64,000 nucleotides of DNA from Pseudobacteroides cellulosolvens ATCC 35603 = DSM 2933 (GCF_001262605.1 NZ_LGTC01000001.1:2865001-2929000); one strand, 5' to 3'. Numbered from the stretch's first letter, positions 53,607-62,642 are shown. Numbers and translations are program-made. Notes: a model not told the origin generated them from the letters alone.

Positions 53607-56024
53607 TTATACCATTTCATTTGCCTTATTACTCTTTTTAATCCTGGTATAGATGATTCCAAAAAGCACTATGGGCCATAGAAGTAAAATCCCAGGAGTA
53701 AAGCCTATATTCCGGTTACTTGCTAAAAGCATCCCTAAATCATCTGAAAAAGGATTATCAGTTATTTGGTATGTCCACGTTGATGAAGGTGCCTTGATTC
53801 CCGCTTTATCCAAGTCAATATCACCACTGGAAAAATCATTCGATCTAAATGTATTTTGAGCTTCTTCATAAACTTCAAGCATTAGCTCATCAAAAGAAGC
53901 CTGTATGCTTCTTACAAACTCCTCTAAAGGGTTCAAACCGCTGATATTGACAAGGTGTATTCCCTCCCTGATATAATTTGTTTGGTAAATGTATTCTGCC
54001 CACAAGCGATCCATATGGAAAAGCATGATATATTTTTCTATTTTCATCAAAACATCTATACTCACATACTTTTGGGCATTATTGTACTCTTTGAGAGCCT
54101 CGAAAGTCCACTTGACAAATTCGGATGCTCCCCTTAAGACTGCTTGACGCCAATTATAAAATATCTTTCGCTGATTCTCAATAATATTTGAATATCTCCA
54201 TAAGAGAAACCTCATATCTTCATTCTGGCCTTCTGCCGCCCTCTGTGCCTTTTCCACCAAACGCTTATGGAATGCATCATCTATTGGTCCCTTCTGACCT
54301 TTCAAATATATAGCCGCAGCATTTAGACTTTTGCTCCCATACTTTTTGATCAATTCGTCCTCAAGGCTTATAAAAAATCTGGATGACCCCGGATCTCCCT
54401 GCCTTCCTGAACGTCCTCTCAACTGACTATCAATTCTGCGGCTTTCATGTTTATTGGTGCCAATAACATACAATCCTCCTAAGGCCACGACCTTATCCCT
54501 CTCTGCTTCATCAGCACCACCAAGGCGTATATCGGTACCACGTCCTGCCATGTTTGTTGAAACTGTAACAGCACCTATGCATCCTGCCTGTGCAATAATC
54601 TCTGCCTCTTGCTCATGATTTTTTGCATTAAGGACATTACAATAGATTCCATCTTCTCTTAATGCATCAGAGAGCCTCTGCGACTCCTCAATGCTGGCCG
54701 TCCCTATAAGTATAGGTCGACCTGAAGCATGTACACTTTTTATTTCCGAAATAATAGCATGGAATTTTGCTGAATTGCCGGCAAATAAAATATCCTCATG
54801 ATCTATCCTTTTGCAAGGCTTGTTGGGTGGAATAACTACAACATCAAGATCATAAAACTCTTTAAATTCCGCTGATGATGCAGCGGCAGTCGCCGTCATG
54901 CCACATATTTTAGCATAAGACTTTATAAAGTGCTGCATGGTGATTGTGCTTAATATTCTGCCTTCCTGAAAACTGCTTAACCCTTCCTTTGATTCAATTG
55001 CAGCCTGGAGACCGTCGGGCCATACCCTTTTATCTGCTATCCGCCCAGTAAACCCATCAACAAGCTTAAGCTTTCCATCCTTAACAATATAGTCTACATC
55101 CCGCCTTAACAGTGCTCTTGCATGAAGTGCACAGTTAATCTCAAGCAGCAGTTCATAATTCTCTTCAGAGTATAAATTGCCACACTCTAAAAGCTCCTCC
55201 AACTTGTCGGTTCCATTATCTGTAAGATAGACATTTCTAAAGCTCTCATCTGTATTATAATCTGCTCCAAGCACCAAAACATCAACTATTTTTGATATTT
55301 TATCCGATATGCTCTTTTTGACAGGTTCATTTTCAGCAATTACCAGAGGAATGCGGGCTTCATCAATCAATATAAAATCCGCTTCATCCACTATAGCCGT
55401 ACCAAAGCCTTTCTGGGTAAGCTCATCATCCTCATAACAAAGTGAATCCCTCAAATAATCAAACCCAGCCTCTTTGGCAGTAACATATGTGATATCGGCG
55501 GCATAAGCTTTTTTCCTATCTTCCCTACTCATTCCTTCGTTAATAAACCCTGACCTAATGCCTAAAAAAGCAAATACCGGCCCCATCCAACCTGCATCCC
55601 TTTTTGCTAAATAATCATTTGCAGTAAATATATGAACACCTTTACCCGTTAATGCATTTAAATATGCAGGAAACACTGCTGCCAAAGTCTTGCCTTCCCC
55701 TGTCTGCATCTGTGCAAGTTTACCCTTATGCATGGCAATGCCTGCTAAAATCTGTACATCAAAAGGTTCAATGCCTAATTTCCTTTTAGCTGCTTCTTTT
55801 ACCAAAGAAAATGATTGCACCAAAAGCTCATCCTCTGATATGCCTCTTTGTGCCAGTGATACAAGTCTTTTTGACATTTCCACAAGCTTACTGTCTTCTT
55901 CGTTTTCTAAATTAACTTCTTTTATCTTCTCAACCAATTGTTTAAAATGATTTATTTCAGCTTCAAGCTCTTTGTTATTCCATCTAGCTGGAAGCTGCTT
56001 TAAATGTTTAATTACCTTTATCAT
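53607..56024 (-). CDS. SecA homologue with C-terminal transmembrane anchor
   Basis: 805 residues from the ATG at 56024 (GGGAGGG before it). All ATPase features are kept: Walker A MQTGEGKTLAA, HIFTANDYLAKRDA, FILIDEARIPLV, TNMAGRGTDIRLGG, and RGRSGRQGDPGSSRF. The preprotein-binding domain follows the first helicase half, and helical scaffold elements continue to about residue 720. Instead of the usual flexible linker and zinc-binding CxCx8CH tail, the protein ends in a hydrophobic helix (TPGILLLWPIVLFGIIY) and a basic tail. It is probably a secondary, membrane-bound SecA (SecA2-type) for special cargo. Downstream of the exosortase K genes, after a terminator-like hairpin. Confidence 0.88.
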   Translation of the reverse strand: MIKVIKHLKQLPARWNNKELEAEINHFKQLVEKIKEVNLENEEDSKLVEMSKRLVSLAQRGISEDELLVQSFSLVKEAAKRKLGIEPFDVQILAGIAMHKGKLAQMQTGEGKTLAAVFPAYLNALTGKGVHIFTANDYLAKRDAGWMGPVFAFLGIRSGFINEGMSREDRKKAYAADITYVTAKEAGFDYLRDSLCYEDDELTQKGFGTAIVDEADFILIDEARIPLVIAENEPVKKSISDKISKIVDVLVLGADYNTDESFRNVYLTDNGTDKLEELLECGNLYSEENYELLLEINCALHARALLRRDVDYIVKDGKLKLVDGFTGRIADKRVWPDGLQAAIESKEGLSSFQEGRILSTITMQHFIKSYAKICGMTATAAASSAEFKEFYDLDVVVIPPNKPCKRIDHEDILFAGNSAKFHAIISEIKSVHASGRPILIGTASIEESQRLSDALREDGIYCNVLNAKNHEQEAEIIAQAGCIGAVTVSTNMAGRGTDIRLGGADEAERDKVVALGGLYVIGTNKHESRRIDSQLRGRSGRQGDPGSSRFFISLEDELIKKYGSKSLNAAAIYLKGQKGPIDDAFHKRLVEKAQRAAEGQNEDMRFLLWRYSNIIENQRKIFYNWRQAVLRGASEFVKWTFEALKEYNNAQKYVSIDVLMKIEKYIMLFHMDRLWAEYIYQTNYIREGIHLVNISGLNPLEEFVRSIQASFDELMLEVYEEAQNTFRSNDFSSGDIDLDKAGIKAPSSTWTYQITDNPFSDDLGMLLASNRNIGFTPGILLLWPIVLFGIIYTRIKKSNKANEMV

Positions 56025-56100
56025 AAATGGCCCTCCCAATAGTCATATTTGATTTGGCTAAAAGTACTTTAGTTCTGCGATAAACATATTTAAGCACATG

Positions 56101-56138
56101 AAAAAAACGCCTCTGATAGGCAAAATGCCTATAACAGA
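56101..56138 (-). terminator. Terminator-like hairpin between the MSEP operon and the secA-like gene
   Basis: On the minus strand TCTGTTATAGGC pairs with GCCTATCAGA (small bulge) and is followed by GGCG and seven T. It would end or attenuate transcription coming from the exosortase genes. Confidence 0.6.
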
Positions 56139-56171
56139 CAATAATAAGTTTATTATCGCAGCTTGTTAATA

Positions 56172-56210
56172 GATTAAAAGTGATAACTCACTCTGTTAGC
56201 ACTTTTAATC
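56172..56210. repeat. 11-bp perfect inverted repeat
   Basis: GATTAAAAGTG (56172-56182) and CACTTTTAATC (56200-56210) form a stem over a 17-base loop without a T tract. It may be an RNA structure or an operator in the secA-like leader. Confidence 0.5.
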
Positions 56211-56231
56211 CATATTCAAATTCCATTTAAA

Positions 56232-56555
56232 TCAAATAAGACTATTTGGAACCTTGATCCTTTGAAAAAGAATGATTATTAGTATATTAAGCGTAAAGAC
56301 TATTTCCAATATTAGAAATAAATACGGCGATGTGCCGGAAGATATAGATAGTAGTATAATACTTAAAGCAAGCAAAAAATCAAACGGTTTAAACCTTACC
56401 GTTTCACTAATTTCAGAAGGCAGTAAATGTTTTTTTGTAAATAACACATGGCTAGCACAATCTATTACCGAACACAACAAATGCACCGCCATTTTAATAA
56501 ATACATATATGAATTTTGGTATTTGCATGATTTTGTGTAATAGTAATACAGCCAT
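56232..56555 (-). CDS. Small hydrophobic protein of the exosortase K cluster
   Basis: 107 residues. AAAGGATG precedes the ATG. Two or three hydrophobic segments (IYVFIKMAVHLLCSVIDC, FDFLLALSIILLSIS, YLFLILEIVFTLNILIIIL) around a short polar loop. It begins 34 bases after the MSEP-CTERM gene, so it is likely co-transcribed. It vaguely resembles a fragment of an EcfT/CbiQ-type transmembrane protein, but that is not secure. Confidence 0.55.
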   Translation of the reverse strand: MAVLLLHKIMQIPKFIYVFIKMAVHLLCSVIDCASHVLFTKKHLLPSEISETVRFKPFDFLLALSIILLSISSGTSPYLFLILEIVFTLNILIIILFQRIKVPNSLI

Positions 56556-56589
56556 ATGAAATACATCCTTTCATAATTGGTTAATATAA

Positions 56590-59427
56590 TTATACCATTC
56601 CTTTTACTCTCCTTCTATACCTCACTACCAAAACAAATGCTGCTGCGATTATAGCAATTACCACAAGTGAAGGCTCTGACATCTGGGTTGGCTCGCCAAC
56701 ATCCAGGCTCTTTTTCGTTGAAAGAATCTGTTTCTGCTTTTCTAAGAGAACCTTTTCCTGTGCTTTGTTTTCCAGCACTATATATGAAGTCAATGGAGAC
56801 ATAAACCCGGATTTGATACTGGCTTTTACTATTTCCAGTGTTTTATCGGCGGTCTTTTCGGGATGCAGGAACATGCTGGCAGCTGCAGCTTTCAGCATAA
56901 ATCCAGTTCCTAATGAATACGAACTGGCCTTATCCATATTGATCTCATAGTCACTCTTATTAAGCACTATGGACGTGGAATTATCGGCACTTAAGTATGC
57001 TTTTATATCATCAATGCCTGGCCATGGTATTACTTCATCAGGAACAATTGCACCTGCAGGCATATCAAGAGTAACTGCCTTTTTATCAAGTGCGTGACTG
57101 AAAAGCTTGCCATCAGGTGTCAGACTATAAAAGGACTTTACATCAGGCAGCAAATATTTTAAAGCATCATAATTTCCGGTTAATGAATATTGGCTTATAT
57201 TATTTGAAACAAATATTACAGCCGGGTAATTATGTGACTTGGAGCTATAATTTTCAAAATAAATGCTCTTTAGTGCATTATCAAGATATAGTCCACCTTC
57301 AGCCTGAAGCTTATTATATCCTGACTGCCAATCTCCGTCTGCCGAAAGCTTTTTAAGATTGTAGTTCAGTGCAGAAATACTAATATTTTTGTAGTCCAAA
57401 TTGTTCTTTTTGATATAATTTTGAACACATTCTACCAACTCCTGCCCTTTTCCCTTGCTATCTAGGGATCTATCAATTACAAAGTGATAAAAAGGAGATC
57501 TTGTAGCTTTTATAAGCTCTTTTTTAGCTTCATAAGGCACAATAGTAGCACCGTCAATAATATCTATTGCCGAGCCGCTGCCTTCATCCGATACACTTCC
57601 GCCCTCATTTGATGTACTTCCAAGTTTTATTTTCTGTCCTTCGATATTTAGCTCAATGGGTTTCTTATGAATAACCTCAAAGCCTGTACTTCTGCTTTCA
57701 TTTATATTAAATGGGAATACCTTGAATTCTATCGTATTGTTATCAATATATGAAAGAATTCCCGGATCCCTTCTGATAGTCACTATTTGGTCATAAATCC
57801 AGTTTGCAGCCCTTTTATCCGCAATCATACCATATTTCTTATTGTTGTTTACATAAAGATAATAGTTTGTTATAAAGCAATCTTCTGGAAGATCAAATGT
57901 ACTTCTAAACTGTGCATTAAAAGCTTCGGAAGAATTGGAATTTTTGAGCTCTAGATGAACCCAACTTCTATAGAATTTATCTTTTGCAGCAAACACCGTC
58001 TCCACATTATGCTTGTCGACAAAAACTGTTTGAACCCGGCCTGTATCATTCTGGAGCATCATACCTTCCGAGTTATTCTGGTGCTTTTTCCCTAAAAATA
58101 TTCTTTCAATTGCTTTAATTTTGTCTTCCGACAATGTAAGGTTTTCAAGTACATACCAGTTATAATATGCAGAAATCAGAGGTGTTCTATAATTAGAGAA
58201 TACATTTCCACTTCTATTAGTGGATGCCTTGTTTTCCCTTAAGAAGTCAAGCGACCGGGTAAGTGCCTTGGTATCAATCTTAATCTCGTTTTCAACTGAT
58301 AAATTCTGTTGATAAATAAATTTCAAGGCTCTGTCTATCTGACCTTTATCATTATTAAAGGTAACTGTTATAAGAGCAGGAATTAATGAAGCACCGCAAA
58401 TAAAAACTATCAAAAGGATGGTTTTATTAAAATGCTGTGCCAGAAATTTAAAGTCATCCCACAGTGACCTGACATGCACAAAAGCCTGTGCAACAGGTAT
58501 GAGCAAAAGAATTCCAAGTCCGCATAACAATAATCCCAGCAATGAAAATGGCAGGTACGGTAGAAAAATCATAAAAAAGTAGGCAGAAAAAGTAAAAGTA
58601 ATGCTTTTCATAATATACAATAAGGCTCTAATATACTTATTACTGCTAGATGGTAAAACAAGCAATACCCCTGTAAATATTGCAAGGATATAAAAATAAC
58701 CATTTGAGAAATCCCCAAAAATGTTGAACTCATTATTTAGTGTAAGTCCAAATAAAGGCCCTAATGTTACAAGGGGAATAACAACTTTCTTCCATATTTC
58801 CGGCCTCTTAGACAGCAGATTATAAATCAGCTTTACAATTATAAACAAAAATACAACAGTTCCAATTACAAATGCCATTGCAGTAAAGTGATCGTAATCT
58901 GACCTAAAAGGAGCATGCAATAGAGGTACTAAAGCTGTAAAAAATACAAACCAGAAAGCAGGCACAACTAAAATCGGCAGGTTTTTTTTATTGAACAGCA
59001 TGCCAAACTTAAACGGAGTAAGCCAAAATACACAAATTAGCATTGCCACTACCATAGAAGGCATGACAAGTGCGACAATAAGCATATTTGGTGAAATTCC
59101 AAATAGCATCCAGTCCGGGATACTGGAAGGAATTATTTTATTACTGAACATGGTATAAAGATATAGATACGGTATGTAAGTTAAAAACATAATAATTCCT
59201 GTTTTTAAATGTAAATCCTTCTTTGATAACAATCTGATAATTCCATATACAGTATAAGAAATATAGAATACTCCGAGCAATGCACCAAATAAAGTCCAAA
59301 GTTTTATGCTTTCCTCACTCAATTGAGAATTGATAATATTAAATATCCACCCCATTATAACAAATATCAGCAGTTGAGGCAGTGAAACGCTCACTAATAG
59401 CCAGTAAGGCTTAAGTATATTTTTCAT
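56590..59427 (-). CDS. MSEP-CTERM sorting-domain membrane protein with VIT/vWA-like region
   Basis: 945 residues. The first 360 hold about eleven membrane helices. A long exposed region follows: residues about 500-600 read like a VIT domain (FDLPEDCFITNYYLYVNN, AANWIYDQIVTIRRDPGIL, NTIEFKVFPFNINESRS), and about 655 onward resembles a vWA domain (FYHFVIDRSLDSKGKGQELV). The C-terminus is a sorting signal: QMSEPSLVVIAIIAAAF, then a basic cluster YRRRVKG. This matches the MSEP-CTERM class, the dedicated target of exosortase K. The ATG follows AAGGGATG and overlaps xrtK by 17 bases. The function of the sorted protein is unknown. Confidence 0.85.
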   Translation of the reverse strand: MKNILKPYWLLVSVSLPQLLIFVIMGWIFNIINSQLSEESIKLWTLFGALLGVFYISYTVYGIIRLLSKKDLHLKTGIIMFLTYIPYLYLYTMFSNKIIPSSIPDWMLFGISPNMLIVALVMPSMVVAMLICVFWLTPFKFGMLFNKKNLPILVVPAFWFVFFTALVPLLHAPFRSDYDHFTAMAFVIGTVVFLFIIVKLIYNLLSKRPEIWKKVVIPLVTLGPLFGLTLNNEFNIFGDFSNGYFYILAIFTGVLLVLPSSSNKYIRALLYIMKSITFTFSAYFFMIFLPYLPFSLLGLLLCGLGILLLIPVAQAFVHVRSLWDDFKFLAQHFNKTILLIVFICGASLIPALITVTFNNDKGQIDRALKFIYQQNLSVENEIKIDTKALTRSLDFLRENKASTNRSGNVFSNYRTPLISAYYNWYVLENLTLSEDKIKAIERIFLGKKHQNNSEGMMLQNDTGRVQTVFVDKHNVETVFAAKDKFYRSWVHLELKNSNSSEAFNAQFRSTFDLPEDCFITNYYLYVNNNKKYGMIADKRAANWIYDQIVTIRRDPGILSYIDNNTIEFKVFPFNINESRSTGFEVIHKKPIELNIEGQKIKLGSTSNEGGSVSDEGSGSAIDIIDGATIVPYEAKKELIKATRSPFYHFVIDRSLDSKGKGQELVECVQNYIKKNNLDYKNISISALNYNLKKLSADGDWQSGYNKLQAEGGLYLDNALKSIYFENYSSKSHNYPAVIFVSNNISQYSLTGNYDALKYLLPDVKSFYSLTPDGKLFSHALDKKAVTLDMPAGAIVPDEVIPWPGIDDIKAYLSADNSTSIVLNKSDYEINMDKASSYSLGTGFMLKAAAASMFLHPEKTADKTLEIVKASIKSGFMSPLTSYIVLENKAQEKVLLEKQKQILSTKKSLDVGEPTQMSEPSLVVIAIIAAAFVLVVRYRRRVKGMV

Positions 59428-59995
59428 TTTGATTCATCCCTTCTATAGAATTCCTGGTCGTTATAAATGTCATAAGCTTTGATACGGCTATATAGCACAA
59501 TACAAGGAAAAAGAAATATACCAGCGATCCCACAATCTTATGGAAAAACTCCTTATCGAGTCCCATATATGTATCGTTATAACCCGAAAAATTAATTGCT
59601 GTCACTATTCTAAAGGTATTAACAATTATAGTAATTATGTATGAAAATATTAAAAATGACGATGCAGCTATTATTTTATTTAACGTGCTTCTAATTTGCT
59701 TAATAAATGAAAATACAAAAGTACAAAACGATATGACTAAAAAGTTAATCCCTGCACAGCCTGGACCAATTTCAACAGTAAGATCAGAGCTCAAATATCC
59801 TCTTTCAGGTACAAACTGGTAATGTGTACCTGTAAATACTTCCACAAGCTTTGTGACAGGAGCCAATATAAACTGCAGTGAAGAGCTATCTGCTGTTCTA
59901 TAAAACAGCTTTATGATCAAAACTGCAATAAGGCAGCATAAATACAGAGCGTGTGTGGGGTATTGTTTTTTATGTAAAGCGTAAAAATTCACCAT
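59411..59995 (-). CDS. xrtK: Exosortase K
   Basis: 194 residues, about six membrane helices. The exosortase catalytic triad is visible: Cys in VEIGPGCAGINFLVIS, Arg in VNTFRIVTAIN, and His in KEFFHKIVGSLVYFF. Exosortases are membrane cysteine proteases/transpeptidases that process proteins carrying a C-terminal motif-TM-basic signal. The subclass is inferred from the adjacent MSEP-CTERM gene, with which it overlaps. AGAGGAAA stands before the ATG. The pair is best known from Bacteroidetes as I recall, so its presence in a clostridium is notable. Confidence 0.87.
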   Translation of the reverse strand: MVNFYALHKKQYPTHALYLCCLIAVLIIKLFYRTADSSSLQFILAPVTKLVEVFTGTHYQFVPERGYLSSDLTVEIGPGCAGINFLVISFCTFVFSFIKQIRSTLNKIIAASSFLIFSYIITIIVNTFRIVTAINFSGYNDTYMGLDKEFFHKIVGSLVYFFFLVLCYIAVSKLMTFITTRNSIEGMNQNEKYT

Positions 59996-60174
59996 GTGAG
60001 TTTCCTCTAATATACATTGAATAAGTTTTTTATGTCTTATCCACTATTTTGTCATGACTATAAAAGCAAAGCAATCAGAATAACATAAAATTAATAAATT
60101 TGTAATAAAGTAGCTTTAATAAATAGTTATTTTAAACCATTCCAATGTAATAATCTGCATTTCGTAAACCATAA

Positions 60175-60203
60175 TTGACTAAAATAATACTGTATTATAT
60201 AAT
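60175..60203 (+). promoter_or_regulatory. SigA-type promoter of the dockerin gene
   Basis: TTGACT (60175-60180) and TATAAT (60198-60203) with a 17-base spacer, 45 bases before the ATG. Confidence 0.75.
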
Positions 60204-60248
60204 TTATGTAAACACTTCATTTTTTTAAATAAACAGGGGGAAAAATTC

Positions 60249-61457
60249 ATGAAAAAGTATATCTTAGTACTAATAACCCTTTCATCTATAATGCTGGCAC
60301 TAAGTATCACGAAGGCTGCTTATGCTTTAGATGCTTTAGATGATTCAAATGCAGCTTTGCCACAGCTTACAATTAGTAAGACCGAATGGGATACATCATG
60401 GGATAATAATAATTTTGAAATGTTTTACCTACATGTAACTGGTAATACTGATTCAAACACCATATCGGTACAAATAGGAGACCAAAAATTTAATTTATCT
60501 GTTAATGATTCAAAGCAATTCGACTATAAACTCACGCTAAATGCCCCAAACTTATTTTCTCCAGGTCCTGAATTCTTTAGTGTAACTTTAACTGCAGCAG
60601 ATCCCAATAACCCAAGTTTGAAAACAAGCATAACCTTAGATAGTCCACCAATGTATTCCACTCTGCAATACTATCAGGGAAAGCTTACGAAAGCTGATTG
60701 GTCATCCTGTGTTAAAGATAATAAATATGGTGTTGTATATTTACATATTGCAGGTCAATATTCTGATATAAAACCTGATCTGAAAATAGATAAAATTACT
60801 GTTTCAACATATGGAGACGGTGCTTATAATGAACAAGAGTTAAAACGTGATGAAAACAACAACTTTGACCAAACCACATCTACTCAATTTACTTATGCAC
60901 CTAACGATAGGCCTTTCACTGCATCTACTGAATTAAACCTGTACATGGGTCCTCTTAAGATAAAGTATCGTCTAAATAGTGACCAACTAAAGTATAATCC
61001 TTTGTCCGGTACTAATAAGATTATTGGATATATCTCAACAAATTCCAATCCTACTAAAGATTATCCTGCAAGCACATTGTGGGATTATAATGTAGATCTG
61101 GTTGGTTTGGATAATATAACGACAACAAATATGGATGGAAGCTTTATATTTGAAAAAGTCCCAAATGGCATATATACACTAAAGATATCTGGAAATACAA
61201 GTCTTGCAAAAATAATTCCCAATGTTGTTATTAATGACGGAGATGTTCATGTATCTACCTCAGATTCCCCTATTGTTGTTTACCAGGGTGATATCAACGG
61301 AGATAATGTTATCAACATGCAAGATGTGGTACAAATCGGGAAAATATTTAATAGCAAAAATGGGGATAAAACCTATAACATACAATATGATCCCAATTCA
61401 GATGGTGTCATTAATATGGTAGATGTTTTTGTCCTAGCAAAAATTTTAATATGGTAG
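60249..61457 (+). CDS. Secreted dockerin protein with unknown duplicated domain
   Basis: 402 residues with a signal peptide (ILVLITLSSIMLALSITKA) and a good SD (GGGGG). Two related beta-rich units follow: one around ISKTEWDTSWDNNNFEMFYL and HVTGNTDSNTISVQIG (about 38-130), the second around TKADWSSCVKDNKYGVVYL and HIAGQYSDIKPDLKID (about 145-240). An X-type module (NKIIGYISTNSNPTKDYPA onward) and a dockerin end the protein, with calcium loops DINGDNVINMQDVVQIGKIF and DPNSDGVINMVDVFVLAKIL. No catalytic motif is recognised; it may be a carbohydrate-binding or structural cellulosome subunit. Confidence 0.82.
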   Translation: MKKYILVLITLSSIMLALSITKAAYALDALDDSNAALPQLTISKTEWDTSWDNNNFEMFYLHVTGNTDSNTISVQIGDQKFNLSVNDSKQFDYKLTLNAPNLFSPGPEFFSVTLTAADPNNPSLKTSITLDSPPMYSTLQYYQGKLTKADWSSCVKDNKYGVVYLHIAGQYSDIKPDLKIDKITVSTYGDGAYNEQELKRDENNNFDQTTSTQFTYAPNDRPFTASTELNLYMGPLKIKYRLNSDQLKYNPLSGTNKIIGYISTNSNPTKDYPASTLWDYNVDLVGLDNITTTNMDGSFIFEKVPNGIYTLKISGNTSLAKIIPNVVINDGDVHVSTSDSPIVVYQGDINGDNVINMQDVVQIGKIFNSKNGDKTYNIQYDPNSDGVINMVDVFVLAKILIW

Positions 61458-61494
61458 GAGATTAGAATTTAAAGTTGCTTTTGTTCAATATTGA

Positions 61495-61600
61495 AAAGGA
61501 CTGTTACAAAACAATATCCTGCCAATCTATATTGTGCCTACTTAAAAAGGTTAAGCACAATATAGATTGGTAGGATGCATTTTGTAACAGCCCTTTTTTG
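61495..61600. repeat. 106-bp near-perfect palindrome
   Basis: Arms of about 45 bases (AAAAGGACTGTTACAAAA ... CCAATCTATATTGTGC, inverted on the right and ending GTAACAGCCCTTTTTT) flank a short centre. It could act as a very long bidirectional terminator or be a MITE-like element between convergent genes. Confidence 0.75.
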
Positions 61601-61615
61601 CTCATAATTAAGCAA

Positions 61616-62629
61616 TTATTTTATAACATTATACCTTATCCCTTTATAAAGGGCAGTTATGATATCTATAACACCGGTTATAACAATAAGTGCAATAAAT
61701 CCGGATTTTATTTTAGCCCAAGGATCGATAAAATCAAATGTCAATTTCATATGCTTCATAATTTCGCCTGGAAAATCAGGATTCCAAACACTAGCATCGG
61801 TAAATATATATAGTGTCAAGATGGTTGAAATACCACTTATTACAGCTACAGCAACCGAGAGTTTTTGATTCCATCTTCTGCTATAGAGTTTTAAAACTTC
61901 TTTAAGAACTAGTAATAAAAGTATGGAAATAAGTAATATTCTGAATCCTTGCATCGCTTGTTGGTTAAACACCGGTATCACTACCGTATTACTCTCAAAA
62001 GTGATATATGCAGAAAAAACCTTTGGAGTACTATAGAGCAGAATTAAAAATATTGTACTAAAGATAATTGAAATGACAGGTTCATGTATAGGTATTAATG
62101 CTTTTTTCTCCGGAATAACAGGTAATTGTGACAGACTCCACACGCTTTTTTCCATGAAATCCTTTTCTACTTTGCCCTTATCAGCAGTATTCATATAAGC
62201 TCTTTCTGCTATCATAAACGATATGGTGGTCCAGGCAAAGGCCTGCAATCCCCCTGAAAACAATGCACCCAAATAGTCCTTTACTATATCAAGCTCATTT
62301 TTTCCCTTTGTAAAAAAGCCTTCTGCCGCAATAGCTATAGTAACCCCTGCAAATACTGCGACAAGTACAATCTTTAATATGAGGATATATTTATCATAAA
62401 ACTGTGGTCCTATAAGATAACGCTTAGAGCCCCTGTAATTATCTGCAAGTATTTCCGGATCTCCTAATTCTAAAAGTGCTTTTTGAGCCTTGCTCTCATA
62501 TGATGCAGGTTCATCATTCTCTTCAATCATATCATCTATAAGTGTTCTAAGTTCCTTCTCAATATCTGCTCTCTGTTTCTCCGGTAAACTTCTGGTAACA
62601 GCATAAACATATCGATTTACCAAATCCAT
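61616..62629 (-). CDS. HAAS-domain membrane protein
   Basis: 337 residues. The N-terminal HAAS (helical alternating) domain reads VNRYVYAVTRSLPEKQRADI with EKELRTLIDDMIEEN and ALLELGDPEILADNYRG, then several membrane helices. It is encoded 13 bases after a PadR regulator, the usual PadR-HAAS pairing, in which the HAAS protein signals between membrane and regulator or transporter. No ABC transporter accompanies it here. Confidence 0.82.
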   Translation of the reverse strand: MDLVNRYVYAVTRSLPEKQRADIEKELRTLIDDMIEENDEPASYESKAQKALLELGDPEILADNYRGSKRYLIGPQFYDKYILILKIVLVAVFAGVTIAIAAEGFFTKGKNELDIVKDYLGALFSGGLQAFAWTTISFMIAERAYMNTADKGKVEKDFMEKSVWSLSQLPVIPEKKALIPIHEPVISIIFSTIFLILLYSTPKVFSAYITFESNTVVIPVFNQQAMQGFRILLISILLLLVLKEVLKLYSRRWNQKLSVAVAVISGISTILTLYIFTDASVWNPDFPGEIMKHMKLTFDFIDPWAKIKSGFIALIVITGVIDIITALYKGIRYNVIK

Positions 62630-62642
62630 AAATTTTCCCTCC

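Noticed and set aside
56272..56559. Plus-strand 95-codon ORF opposite the small hydrophobic gene
   Set aside because: No SD and no domain; the minus-strand frame fits the operon and has an SD.
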